A stretch of 64,000 nucleotides of DNA, from assembly GCF_037975245.1 (NCBI RefSeq), contig NC_092575.1, forward strand, positions 15,110,310 through 15,174,309. The letters are read 5' to 3'. A program made the position numbers and the translations under genes. The stretch comes from Apostichopus japonicus (Eukaryota; Echinodermata; Holothuroidea; Aspidochirotida; Stichopodidae). Below the pieces are notes generated by a model that saw only the letters and a program-made list of their open reading frames with translations, ran no database searches and was not told the origin of the DNA. Below are positions 12,368-29,202 of the stretch, piece by piece (within the stretch, counting starts at the first letter, position 1; every line of letters begins with the position of its first letter).

Positions 12368-14460
12368 CTGTACTTCATTCTGTAATTCTGAATATTCATT
12401 AAGTGTGTCCCTGGACATGCGCATGAATAAACTGTATAGAGATTAAGAAATGTTGAGGTTAACTTCTTCGCTTCATCTGGATAAGTCCATCATTATCGAT
12501 CTTACTAAAAGTAAATAACTGGATATTTAACATTCCCAAAGTAATAAAGATAAAAAACGAAGACAATCCTTGGTTGCTAAATGGGAAGTTTAATAACTGA
12601 ATATGAAGTCTGTATCTCTCTTAACATTCCAAATATCTCTCTCTCTCTTTCCAAAGAGATTTCAATAAACGTAATTTCATTAAATCGAATCTTCTTACTA
12701 GAGCAGCAAGGTACAAACTTTGCATCACTCCTTAGTCAAAACTAATCAATTAAGGCCAGAGCAGCTGCTCATGATAAATTATGTATTAATGATTAACTAA
12801 CTGAGAACACTCGCTGGTGTAAAGAAGATGAAAAACAAATCACAAACTATGTTCTTAATTTAGAAAAAACAAACAAACTGACAAAAACAAACAAGATATT
12901 TAATTCGATGAATAAGATTGATGAACACAATGATACTTTTATTCAACATCATGAAGACAATATGACGAAATAATAGGTCCTTAGTAGACCTTTTACGTCG
13001 GTCAAAAATAAACGACGCATGCGTACAAACAAAGCTTGCTAAGTGCTTCCGCTATGTACCTTGTTTTGAGTAAACTTTAGATTTTTACAGACCAATATTT
13101 TTTTAGGGCCAATATATTATATGAGGAGGGCGGACCCGGGCCCTTTTGGCCCTTCCTTTGATCCACTCCTGATATAAGACGAATGGTTTGTGGGTGATGT
13201 TAAATATCGTGACCTTGTATATGGTAACAAAGCTGTAGCTGGAATGCTACTAACCTTTGATATAATTACAGAAATGATAAAAATGGTACGGTCTGAACAG
13301 ATGGATCCAGAAATGTTATAACTCATACGGTTAAATACATGAAGGTTGAGGGGTGGAGGAGGGGTGGGGGTGGGAGGGGAAGGGTGGTTGGGTTGTGGAG
13401 GGATGGAGGAACGGTGAAATACAGTGTCAGTTTAGTTGACGATTGTTGATTGAGCTATAACATTCCTTCTGATTCACGTATACTTGTATAGAATACAAAC
13501 TAACTGAAGGTGACATTGTTAGTATAAGTTGGAGAGTGAATACATAACTCTATATGTACGGTATAAAGCGATGTATAACATACATAACGATACTGTATGA
13601 ACCGGTGCAGCGGTGCCGTGTGAATTATATGGTTTTTATATGACATTTTGTAGAAAAAAATTCATAACTAAACTGTTTGAACCACGATATACGTTTACAC
13701 GTGTAAATAATATATATATATATATATATAAATAGATATATGTAAATGTATATGTATATATGAAATAAATTGATAAAAAAAGTTGTTCTACGCTTACCAA
13801 TCTATGCTATATATATAGTTTCTTTCTTGGCGTTAAACGTTGTAAAAATAAAATTAAACTTAAAAAAATATCTTGCGCATGCATGATTAATTATTACTGC
13901 CAAAATGATATGGAGTGATGAAAGATCTTGGCAAGATGCAAAAAATAAAAGATAAGAAGAAGATAGAAGAGGATGCGAAAGAAGTCAGTATTTACCGGAA
14001 GTATCGGGTCACGAGGTCATTTTGCATGGTATTTGAAGAGAGTTCAGAAAGACACATGTCAAAGGAAATACACGTAAGAGAGAGAAAAAACAAAGAACTA
14101 AGGGGCAAGGCAATGAACAACTTCATTAACAAAAACAATGGTCGAAGAACAAAAGAAACATTGTCTTACTTTGTTTGTGTGTTTTCAACGTATACAAAAG
14201 TTAATACAAATTATAAATGGGCACTCTAGGTGGAATACAATTTTACCCTTTCCGCTATCCATAGAATGAAACATAAAAGAGGGAGACGTGGAACAGCCAT
14301 CAAAACGTACGGGCAAGTATGACAAAGGAGTGACGTCACATGCTTGTAATGGTGTATCATTACACAGCAGTACATTTATCTTCATAAATATATTGTTCAT
14401 CATGGAAAAAAACATGTCGTGAAGTTAACAGCGCGGAGTATTGGAATAAAAAATGAAATC
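12368..14460. other. non-coding stretch
   Basis: No gene recognised. G-rich tract at 13347-13400; short (TA)n at about 13709-13730; TGACGTCA at 14331. The Lys/Glu-rich open frame at 13915-14229 reflects A-rich sequence rather than a known family. Confidence 0.5.
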
Positions 14461-14742
<282 letters not shown>

Positions 14743-15955
14743 CCTTGGTCGTTTACTCCCATTTCACTTAACATAGTCCGTTCCAAGATGTAGATTCGGA
14801 ACTGTTCATTGTCACAACATATGCTTATAATAAAACAGTAAAATTATTTGTTAATTCCAATCGTCACCGGAAATTGTTAATTCCAATCGGGATTCAACGC
14901 AACAGAAAAATAAAAATGTTTAACACTCTCGAACACAAGGAAGACTTACGTGCATATAAAAATGATATAGCGTGCAACGGCTCGATGCAATTATTTGACC
15001 TCTGACCCTATAGGAGTTTCCAACTTAGGTGTTACACATTGCATGACTTAAGTTCAAGGTTATTTCAGTGTGGAGACTATATGAATTACAGATGGTTTAC
15101 GTACCATCAGCAGCTCCGCGTGCAGTCTTAACCACCAATAACCCTGAATTTGTATCACGTTATGTATAACGGCACTATAAATACTTCAATGAACTGGGCA
15201 TTCCCCAGTGAAAGCACCAAAGGACAAAAACTGCTTTAAATACGTGTAAATTAACAAAATTATTAAACCAATATAACAAGCATTACAAATGCAGTTTTAA
15301 TTGTTCAATGCCAGTTTAGTTTTAAGATAATATCCAGTTTGATCAGTCAGTGTTTCTGGATTATCAAGTTGAGCAAACTTCCCATGTAATAATTAAATTC
15401 CTTTGGACCAAACAACAAAGAACTTAAGATGGATATATGGAAATAACGTAATATTTTGTATAGTAACTTGCTTTAAAGTTATACAACGTGTTAAAAAAAA
15501 AAACATTTGGAAAGCTGTTGAAAATAAACAGAGTTGCATTTCATATTTCGTTGACATCTTCCTGGTAGAAATTGGAAAACAAATGTTAATACTGTAATCA
15601 ACATTTTTATTTTATTTAAGAATATTAGGTTTTACCATACCAGTAACGTCTGGAAAAAAAAGGTATAAGGAAACATCCCACGTATGTTCGTTTCTAAAAT
15701 AAATCTCTGGAAAGCAAATGTTTCATTGAAATTCTGAACTTAACACAGGGAATGTAAATGTGCCTTCAAAATATGCGAACGGTTCACTTATATATTAATA
15801 TAGACTTCAAAAACCCTAAGGAAAGTATAAAATTTCTGAAATATGCTTTTACAAAAACAAAATCCAAATTTGATGAATTGCTGAGTCGGTGGATACTGAC
15901 AACTGAAAAATGTCTTACTAAAAGACAACTTTCTATTTTGTGTATACGTTTACAG
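14743..15955. other. non-coding stretch, nothing recognised
   Basis: AT-rich unique sequence with no recognisable gene or element. Confidence 0.5.
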
Positions 15956-16276
15956 CCGATTCACACAGAGGTTATACAGTAACTCTACTGTCAATCTATA
16001 TTAAAGTTTTGTATCACAGTAAATACTGGATCGTGCTGCTGATAAATATGATAAATCGGTAGCATGTGCTATTAGGTTTACAGTAAGAACTAAGGTTTAT
16101 GTGTAATCCCCAAAGAATGTATCAAACTGGATTTGTTGGGATTACACATATCCTCAGTTCTTACTGTTATCCTAAATAGCACATGCTACCGATTTATAGC
16201 ACACGATCCAGTTTTTAATTTGCTACAAAGCTTTAAGATGCACACTATAGTAACTGTGTTCTCTGTGTGTATAGGG
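15956..16276. mobile_element. fold-back MITE, copy 1
   Basis: Element of about 320 bp that is almost wholly self-complementary. Ends are ccgattcacacagagg and the inverse of ctctgtgtgtataggg. The long arms (for example aaatcggtagcatgtgctat on the left and atagcacatgctaccgattt on the right) meet at a loop of about 26 nt around 16120. A second copy, same layout, is at 17979-18285. No open frame. If the P2X transcript extends this far on the minus strand, this copy lies in the intron downstream of the recognised exon. Confidence 0.85.
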
Positions 16277-17461
16277 TGACGTTTTATTTGGGTTCAACCG
16301 TTTTTCAATTTCTTCGAAATTTCACATTTCTCCATTCAGCCAGTAGATGACGTTTCGACATTCTCTAGAAAGGTGTCAGCGTCTTTCATCAGTTTAATAT
16401 TTTATCAATTCATCTTTAGTTACAATGATTACTGCTTCAGATCTGAAGCAACAATTTTTTATCATTTTTGTCGTGAATTGACACTCAATAAAACAGATAA
16501 ATATTATTTTAACATTTTTTGTTGGTTTCGACGTGAAGCATGGTTGACTTCGCCCCACTCTGGTTTTACCTAACAGAGTGGTTAAAATTAGAGATAAAGG
16601 TGTTTATATCAAAATCACACCAAAATTGGTAAAATCTAAAAAAAAAAAAAAAAAATCTTCAAGGTTTGCCAATCAAAACATCTAACACATTAATGAATTC
16701 CATTAAATTTTGGGGACACAGTTTTTGATGTTGTATTGGATTAAACTGCTATGATTCCATTACGTCATCAATAATTTTAATCACATATTTACCGTTAGCT
16801 GAAATAGTATCAATGTATGTGTTGATATTACATCATATGATCAAAGTAACACACAGTTATACAAATCAGTACAAAATTTGCTTATCAGAATTTAGGAGAG
16901 ATTTATTCCATCTCTTAAAACAATAAAAGATACCATCCAACTTTGCTTTGATAGCCTTACCAATATGCGCATGAGTCGCATTGAGGTATCGTTGTATGGC
17001 TATGTGCTTGTTTCCATGCCATGGTGTGCCTATCAAATTCTAAACTTTTCGTATAACTTAGCCATGTAAAGGACACTTCAAGCCCATTACTTCAAACAAA
17101 AAAATGACAATAAATGGTTTGCACTACTTTGCATCTGGAGTGCGTATTTCGCACAGAATGTTAGAAAGATAGGTATTATTTGAACTGCGTACATACACCA
17201 CAAGTACATTGAAGCCATCCTTAGCTTTTTTTGGTTGTCATGCTATAAAGGTTTTGTTTCATTTCTTGACACTTCGTACATGTGAAATCTTATAGAACGA
17301 TAGGAATCACTGCAGTAGATTTATACTCTTCATTGTGGGAAAGATAAAATAGAAAAGAAACGAATAAAAAGAAACAGAATAACATGAACATAAACTCATC
17401 CATTGTTTGGCTCTTGTTGTTGTTACTATGCAGTTCATAACCATTTGAAAATGTTACATAC
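16277..17461. other. probable intron sequence downstream of the P2X exon
   Basis: No exon recognised. I looked by eye on the minus strand for the expected next P2X exon (motif resembling FVMTN) and did not find it. A poly-A run occurs at 16638-16655. Confidence 0.45.
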
Positions 17462-17639
17462 CTGAGCCGGTATGACGTAATCAGTGACGTCCCAGACTTT
17501 ATTATATGGTGAGATGTCGTCTACTTGTATGTTTTTAGCTCCAGTGAAGTTTGTTTTTTCTATACCTTTAAGTTTGCTAGTAGCAGATCCAAGTACTTTG
17601 TCAGTTGTCTGGTAACCCTTCTCGAAAATTATGACATAG
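17462..17639 (-). CDS. P2X purinoceptor exon (single internal exon)
   Basis: A 178-bp exon on the minus strand: one base completing a split codon, then 59 codons reading YVIIFEKGYQTTD, then SKLKG, then WDVTDYVIPAQ. These match the segment of P2X ATP-gated cation channels just after the first membrane helix: EKGYQ.TD, the KxK pair (P2X4 K67/K69) that contacts ATP phosphates, and the WDVADYVIPAQ block. The acceptor is a T-rich tract ending tttcag and the donor is CAG|gtatgt; vertebrate P2X genes also have an exon ending at IPAQ. Between the KxK pair and WDV it is about 10 residues longer than vertebrate P2X4 (FTGAKNIQVDDISPYNK). P2X channels are trimeric plasma-membrane cation channels opened by extracellular ATP. 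No other exons were found, so whether the gene is intact is unknown. Confidence 0.9.
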
Positions 17640-17673
17640 CTGAAACAAAAACAAAAACAGAAAAATAAATGGA
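17640..17673 (-). promoter_or_regulatory. 3' splice site and pyrimidine tract of the P2X exon
   Basis: On the minus strand the exon is preceded by a T-rich run (tttctgtttttgtttttg, then tttcag), a textbook acceptor. The intron interrupts a codon after its second base. Confidence 0.85.
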
Positions 17674-17978
17674 CTGTTAATGTCGTATTATAGCGAGTAC
17701 CTCTCAACAATCCAATATTATACATATTCATGTCACTTTACAAAGGCTATAATGCTGCAGAATATATACAAACCAATATATCATTATCTGTTCTCTATAG
17801 TTGGCGTAACATAATGATATATCCTAATAACGGTTTGATAATTTGCATAATTATATGTGATACGTGCACACGTGATCGCAACACACGTGTGATATACGTA
17901 TTATTAAGCTTTGTCAATGCATGTGACTAGTCTAACACATTTTGACCATTATATAGGCAGAAATGTGAGATGAATCAT
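17674..17978. other. probable P2X intron sequence
   Basis: Intron-like AT-rich DNA between the exon acceptor and the second fold-back MITE. Nothing else recognised. Confidence 0.5.
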
Positions 17979-18285
17979 CCGATTCACACAGAGAATTACA
18001 GTATAACTATCTCTTTAAAAAAAAATTGTACCACAATGTAGACTGGATGGTGCTGATAAATATGATAAATCGGTAGCATGTGCTAATAGGTTCACAGTAA
18101 GAACTGAGGATATGTGTAATCCCAACAAATGCATCAAACTGGATTTGTTTGGGATTACACATATCCTCAGTTTTTACTGTAATCCTAAATAGCACATGCT
18201 ACCGATTTATAGCAAGATGCGGTTTTTACTTTGGTACAAAACTTTAACATTTACATTAGTAACTGTGTTATCTGTGTGTATCGGG
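17979..18285. mobile_element. fold-back MITE, copy 2
   Basis: Same family as 15956-16276: ends ccgattcacacagaga and the inverse of tctgtgtgtatcggg; arms contain aaatcggtagcatgtgct and its inverse; the central loop is around caaatgcatcaaactgg. It starts about 340 bp upstream (transcript sense) of the P2X exon. The copies differ at scattered positions, so they are not a very recent duplication. Confidence 0.85.
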
Positions 18286-18560
18286 TGCTAATTTGTGATC
18301 CGAGGTAGAAAGTATAGGAGACCATCATTGGAAGATATGTCCATATTGGCTATATATATAGCAATATACACGCGAATGAATGTTACTTTAATTGGTAATC
18401 CGAGGTTCGGGATGTATAGTGAAACCTCATAGAGAGATATAACTGTACATTAACAGTTGCGTGTATTCCATAGACATACACAAAATATTCCTGTATTTTA
18501 TACTTAATTGTAATCTGAGGCAGAAATGTAGTAAAACCTCCCTACATCTTCATCTATACT
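18286..18560. repeat. degenerate tandem repeat of about 105-115 bp
   Basis: Three diverged units begin near 18293 (gtgatccgaggtagaaagta), 18394 (ggtaatccgaggttcggg) and 18508 (tgtaatctgaggcagaaatg), each followed by a segment like gtgaaacctcatagagagat. Weakly preserved. Confidence 0.5.
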
Positions 18561-19470
18561 GGTGATCTTTGTTTGGGCAAATTTGTAATTTAATTTGGAA
18601 CAAGATTCAGGGTTTTATCATCCTTCCCATTTAAAGTGTAAAGTCAAAGGTAATGATGAGGAAGGGTTTTTTGTTGTTTTGTTTCAGATAAAGACCGTGA
18701 AGTTTGTAAGGACCCTTGCGTATCTGAGATTCTCAAAATGAAAGGAAAAGAAATAAGAAAAAGGGAAAAAAGGGGGAAAAAAGAAGAAATTTCGACGAAA
18801 TAACCTTAAGCGTTCGAAAAGGTTGAATTTCATAGTGTTAATGAAAACTTGATGACTCCGGCCTACAGCTTATAAGTGAGACAGTCTCCCCATAAATCTT
18901 CAGATTGGAAATAAAACTACCGACTTGATATTTTCTTCTTAAGATCTGGCGTAGATTAAAAGTGATGTAACTCGACGACCCCTGCAGGCAAACGTTAAGG
19001 AAGAAGCGACATCACATTAAATATTTTTCTACTCAAATCTAGCGCAGAAATCATGGCTATAGGATAAGATTCTAAGGGGAATGTTCTTTAAATTCTGCCT
19101 CTGATGGCAAACGTGAGTCTGCAGTAATATCGGAGGTGGCTTGAATTGAACTTAAGGTTAAAGACAAATAAAGACAAAAAAGTGACATCATTTTAATTCC
19201 ATCATTACACACCGAACAGACTAAATTTTTGACGTCATTTCATGATGGATGAAATGAATTTGAGGCAGTATTTTGTAGGCAAGTGAGAGAGAGAGGGGGG
19301 GGGGGCCGGAAAGGGAAAGGGAAAGGGAAAGGGAGCTAAAATGGAGACTATCAGGCCCAACGGAAAGAAAGCATAGTAACAGAAATATAAAGTCCAAAGG
19401 ATAGCGCCCTCATATGGTAAACTCTACCCAAGTGACAGTGACAAATAACTAAATTTGTTAAAAGGGATAG
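18561..19470. other. non-coding, purine-rich patches
   Basis: No gene recognised. It includes A/G-rich stretches (18736-18790) and, at 19305-19334, a GGGAAA tandem preceded by a G-run; four GGG runs there make a plausible G-quadruplex. Confidence 0.5.
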
Positions 19471-19740
19471 CCCAGGAGGCGTTTTTTTTTTCCAGGACGA
19501 ACGTGGGTTTCAGGTTTTTCAGGAATTTACAAATTCGTTTGAAATCAGAGTTAGGGTTTAGAAAGTGGGTTAAGGATACAGTTTCTATGAAATTGCAGGA
19601 TTGTCGTTCATAATCTGGGGTCAAAACTAGGAAAAAAGATTCAGAACATGTTTTTTGAAAAAGCGTCACATGTTTGGAATCCAGGGATTTCATTGGCCGA
19701 TGCCCACGTTCGTCCTGGGAAAAAAAATACGCGCCCAGGA
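19471..19740. mobile_element. inverted-repeat element, 270 bp
   Basis: The left arm 19471-19507 (cccaggaggcg, T-run, ccaggacgaacgtggg) and the right arm 19703-19740 (cccacgttcgtcctggg, A-run, tacgcgcccagg) are near-perfect inverted repeats of about 37 bp. Short related units (aaagggatagcccaggag, aaagggatagtcaaggag, aatggatagtccaggaag) lie at and beyond the ends. The 115-codon open frame spanning the element has no known motif. Confidence 0.65.
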
Positions 19741-21464
19741 GTGTGCTACACTTGTTTAAAGGGATAGTCAAGGAGTCTGCTGCACTTGCGTAAATGGATA
19801 GTCCAGGAAGCTACTTGTTTGACTGACGAAAGGATAAAGATATTAGAAGCATCCTATTGAAACTTGCAAGCAAATGCTTTGAGATATTGATAACTTGTGA
19901 AAATGTCACAGTTTATATCGAAAGTGAATTAGAAGAACGAAATTTCATTTACAGTATACACAGCAAAATAAAAAATAAAAAATATATTAATTTGCTTTAA
20001 TAAGTGCTGCATATGTAATACAGGTTAGCTCAGTCTTTCGAGAATGGCTGTAACTTTTCGAACAATTATAATACAACACATATGTAGCATATGTATACAT
20101 ACACGCCAACATCACTGTACATATAAGAACCGAAGCGGAAGTTATTTCAAATTTTAAATAAGAAGTGTTGTAATACTCTTTGAGCTCGAACACCTTCTTG
20201 CGTGTACGTCAAAAAAAAATCATAAATCAAAATTAAGGATGAAGTTTTTTGCGCCATTAAGACATTTCTCATATTTATATAGCATAGAATAGTTCTCAGA
20301 AGGATTTGCCTACAGTTGTTATCTTGTTAAATGCCATTGCTCTTATGAAAATTATGTCGGCACGTATTACCAATTCCCAAGCTTTTGGAAAAATGAGAGA
20401 TAAAAGTTAACAAACAGAAAGATTTTGCGTACAGCAGTGATAATGCTTATCCATTAACAGCTTATTCTCATGCAATCAATCTTTAAGTTTTTTTTCAACA
20501 ATAATTCAGGTTTTTAATGGTAACAGATGCGTTGATGCATTTTATGAGATTGTTGTTATTTGGAGCAAACATTATAAGAAATTAGAACGGCATTCATAAT
20601 CTTCTCCTCAGCTCGTTTTGGGTATTTTATTGCACGACTTACAAAAAAGAAAAAAAAAACGAACGATCCGTATTGTTTGTGCCAGAAAGCTTCTTATTTG
20701 CTCCTCTATTAAAATAGTTTCCGCTTGATCGATTTAAAGATAGAAAATGATTTCACAGAAATGTAAGAAAAGAGAGAGAGAAATAGGAGAAATAGAAGGT
20801 GTATAGCCGACACCGGAATGCAATGAAGCTCGCGGAAAATAATCATAAGAATGTGTATAAAACTCACATTTCTATTGGTTGAGAATATTTGAAAAAAAAA
20901 GCGGACTAAATTGGCTTTGACTAGACCAAAATTAAGACAGCCAGCAAGAAAATAATGATTAAAAAAATAAGGAGAAGAGAGGGAGAAAAGAGAGAACAGA
21001 AGAAGTTATAGTCTCAGGAATTGATCTCTTCTTTTTTCGTTTTTCAACTTTCCATAAATGTCAGCTGATGAAATTGTTACATCTGCTAGGAGGCTCTCAG
21101 AAGGTCTGTGATGACGTCATTAATACTGCAATTAGGCCTCCTGTGATTCGTAAATGTGTCAGAGAACGAAACGCAAATGAGATTTTCTATTGGATAATTA
21201 TTCGTACCTTTCAAACAAGGGTTATGACCAATGTAACGCGAAAATCAAAAGCAGTAAAGGGTAAAACGATCTGACTTTTAGTAAAACCATTTGGTTTGAA
21301 GGCGGTACAAATGAAAGTGTATGCGAAGAGATGTAGCTGAGTTTAATATCTGTAAAATCACTAATAAGACAGGGGTTGGCGCTTACTACAAGAACTTTGA
21401 AATTGAATTTCAAAAGTCGTAAAACGATCTAGATGCATCTGCTTTGTTTGAAAGATTTAAAACA

Positions 21465-21465
<1 letters not shown>
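19741..21465. other. non-coding stretch, nothing recognised
   Basis: AT-rich; no gene or element recognised apart from TGACGTCA at 21112. Confidence 0.5.
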
Positions 21466-21561
<96 letters not shown>

Positions 21562-21567
21562 TATATA
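21466..21567. repeat. (TA)n microsatellite
   Basis: About 50 TA units with one TG interruption. Confidence 0.95.
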
Positions 21568-21954
21568 ATTATATATGTGTTTATTACGTAATACTTTCAA
21601 TTCAAATCAGTCAGGTGCAATCTGATAAGAACAACCATTAATTAACTGGTAAATAAACATTAAGGTGAGCGTATTTAAAATATTTTGAGACTCTCTCTCC
21701 TATAGGCCATATCAGCTATATAATTGCGATCATTTTAAGATATTCTATATTTCATTACAGATTACAAGCTCAATTGAACTATGACAACCTTCAGTTTATG
21801 AATGATGTTAACTTAAAAGTTGAGTTTAAGTAATTACCCCTTTGTTAAAATTCAACAAATCCACTCAACTTGGAAACAATTTCTCTATCCAGTCTAGTCT
21901 AAAATCTCTTATACATTAAACACTATTAATTCAATCCTAACATGATGTCACATA

Positions 21955-22549
<595 letters not shown>

Positions 22550-22612
<63 letters not shown>
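22550..22612. repeat. (TA)n microsatellite
   Basis: About 31 TA units. Confidence 0.95.
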
Positions 22613-22615
<3 letters not shown>

Positions 22616-24463
22616 CCGTATATATAGAATTTCGTACTTTACATCTGTTTGGTATTCGTCATCATAAAAAATAAAAAGACGACATAAAATTGAACCTGCT
22701 TTCGTTTTTTAGTCTGACCAGACTCTACAACTGAAAATGTCAATGTTCGCTTACCATCAAAGGCTACAAGGGAAAAAGACGTCTCAGTGTTTGCATGTTA
22801 CGGTGGTGTGGTAACTTTACTTTAAGTGTACAATAGTAATATAATAATTATAAGAACTGTTCGTGGTTATAACTTGTGTTGATTTATTCAATTAACTTCA
22901 ATATCTAGTTCACACTTGGTTTATTTTGTGTTGGGAAACTATATGATATAATTGAATGTATCTGGCCTTGAATTGGAGCTTTGAATGTTCAGGGTGTAAA
23001 AGTGTACAAATACGTAGTTATTTGCATGCAGCTATATACATAATAATATAACGCGATAACTAATAATATAACTAAACAAAAAATCCCAATTTCTTCGTCA
23101 TGTCTATGCGTCATGAGTGGTTACAAGGCTATATGTATCGTTATAGACTTCGAAACGTCCGACCTCTATTTTTTTTTTTTAAATTAACATATTCTACTCA
23201 CAAATCCTGGTTTCTTAAGGGGACGTCAAAGCAATGACGTCATATATAAATATACATACATATATTGGTTACTGCTAATTAAGCGGTCTTTTTTCAAGTA
23301 TCACTCTGGGAGAAAGTTACTAATTAAAAACTTTGTTTATAATTTGAAATGGCAAGTCACTCTTGGATACTATCAAATGTTATGAACCCCTGCAAGCACT
23401 ACCGCTCCAGTTTAATATCCATTTCAACAAGTGTATGGGGAACCGTATTTAAACCGTATTATAATAAGAAACCCTCGTGAAAATGTGTGCTTCTCTCTAA
23501 CTAAATGTTATTATTGGCTTCCATTTAGGTTGAACATTGACAAAGGAAGAAGTACTTGAAGGCCTATGTGTTTAAAGAGAGCTAGGCTATAAAAAAAGCT
23601 ATTGTTTACACAGCCGTATACACTGAAATAAAGTTTCACAGCCGTATACATGTCTCCTGGGAAGTTTACTGGTGCAAAATTAAACTGGGGATCAATTATT
23701 CACAAAATATTGATATTATTCAGATGTTACTAAAATAACTAAATGAACAAAAAACACAGACAGATTCAAAACTGATCATGTGCCAAAAGCGTGCATCTCG
23801 TGGCATACAGATATACGACAAAATGATAACGAGAAATTTACACTTTTTAACTTTCAACAACGATTGCATAATAATAATAATTTCCAATCAACCCAAAAAC
23901 TAATAATAATAATAATAACAATAATAATCTTAGCAAGATCTTTCAATGATTAATATAGATCTTAGAGAACATTATACATGTTCAATTCCATGTAAACTCC
24001 AACACAGTAAAAAAAGAAAAAAACAAACAATAATTTGCATATATTAGCTCACTTATTGTTCTAGATTGAGCTGTGTAGAAGTCAGTACTGCCCATACACG
24101 CAAATATTCATTGAAATAACAATACCTCCTTAACAAACAATTACTGTGTCTCTATACATTCCTCAAAATATTTAATGCGCTATAAATTCTGTTTCAATTG
24201 AATAAAGCCCTTTTTAAGAAGCCACTTATTATGTTATACGGTCGATTGTTAACAAGAGGCCACAAGCACTGACTCTGTAGGTTTCAAAATCGTGACTTCT
24301 TTACGGGATCTTCATAAGACTGCCATGACCGTCACTGTGTACGGATCGATAAAGACAACAAGGCTAAACATCACGTTTATGGTATCAGAAATCCTGAAAA
24401 TAGAATTAATGACGTCATCGCCCAGACTACTAATACTGTCCATGAAACTATTTACTTTACTCC
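22613..24463. other. non-coding stretch
   Basis: No gene recognised. It contains a direct repeat (cacagccgtataca, twice within 30 bp at about 23608-23652), AAT-rich patches at 23868-23930, and TGACGTCA at 23235 and 24410. Confidence 0.5.
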
Positions 24464-25165
24464 TAGGCAGTTACTTCATATGACACGTATGCTATATGCT
24501 TATATATTTTATACTGCGCAATACTACACACCGTTAGCTTCTAGGCAGTGATTTCATATTACACGTATGCTATGCTTATACAATACTACATACCATTTAC
24601 TCCTAGACAGTGACTTCATATTACACGTATGCTATATGCTTATATATTTTATACTGCACAATACTACATACCGTGTACTTCTAGGCAGTGATTTCATATT
24701 ACACGTATGCTATGCTTATACAATACTACATACCATTTACTCCTAGACAGTGACTTCATATTACACGTATGCTATACTCATATATTTTATAGTGCACAAT
24801 ACTACATACCGTGTACTTCTAGGCAGTGATTTCATATTACACGTATGCTATGCTTATACAATACTACAGACCGTTTTACTCATAGGCAGTTAGTTCATAT
24901 GACACGTATGCTATATGCTTATATATTTTATACTGCGCAATACTACACACCGTTGACTTCTAGGCAGTGATTTCATATTACACGTATGCTATGCTTATAC
25001 AATACTACAGACCGTTTTACTGCTAGGCAGTTATTTCATATTACACGAATGCTAGGTTCATATATTTTATACTGTACAATACTACACATTGTTTACTCCT
25101 ATATAGGCAGTTATTTCATATTGCATGTATGTTATGCTTTAAACTGTACAATACTACAGACTGCC
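24464..25165. repeat. dimeric minisatellite, alternating monomers of about 78 and 61 bp
   Basis: About ten monomers share ctaggcagtgatttcatatt, then acacgtatgcta, then caatactaca. Through most of the array, long monomers carrying an extra tatgcttatatattttatactg-type insert alternate with short ones lacking it (starts near 24464, 24541, 24603, 24681, 24742, 24819, 24880, 24960, 25023, 25101), giving a higher-order unit of about 139 bp. Monomers of the same class resemble each other more than their neighbours. The right end decays. Confidence 0.85.

Positions 25166-29202
<4,037 letters not shown>

Noticed and set aside
14185-14415. Minus-strand frame containing NDTP, considered as P2X first exon (YDTPK)
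   Set aside because: Neighbouring residues do not match P2X, no membrane helix follows, and it lies on the 3' side of the recognised exon.
24464-25165. CRISPR-like array
   Set aside because: Units are tandem monomers without unique spacers, and the genome is animal.
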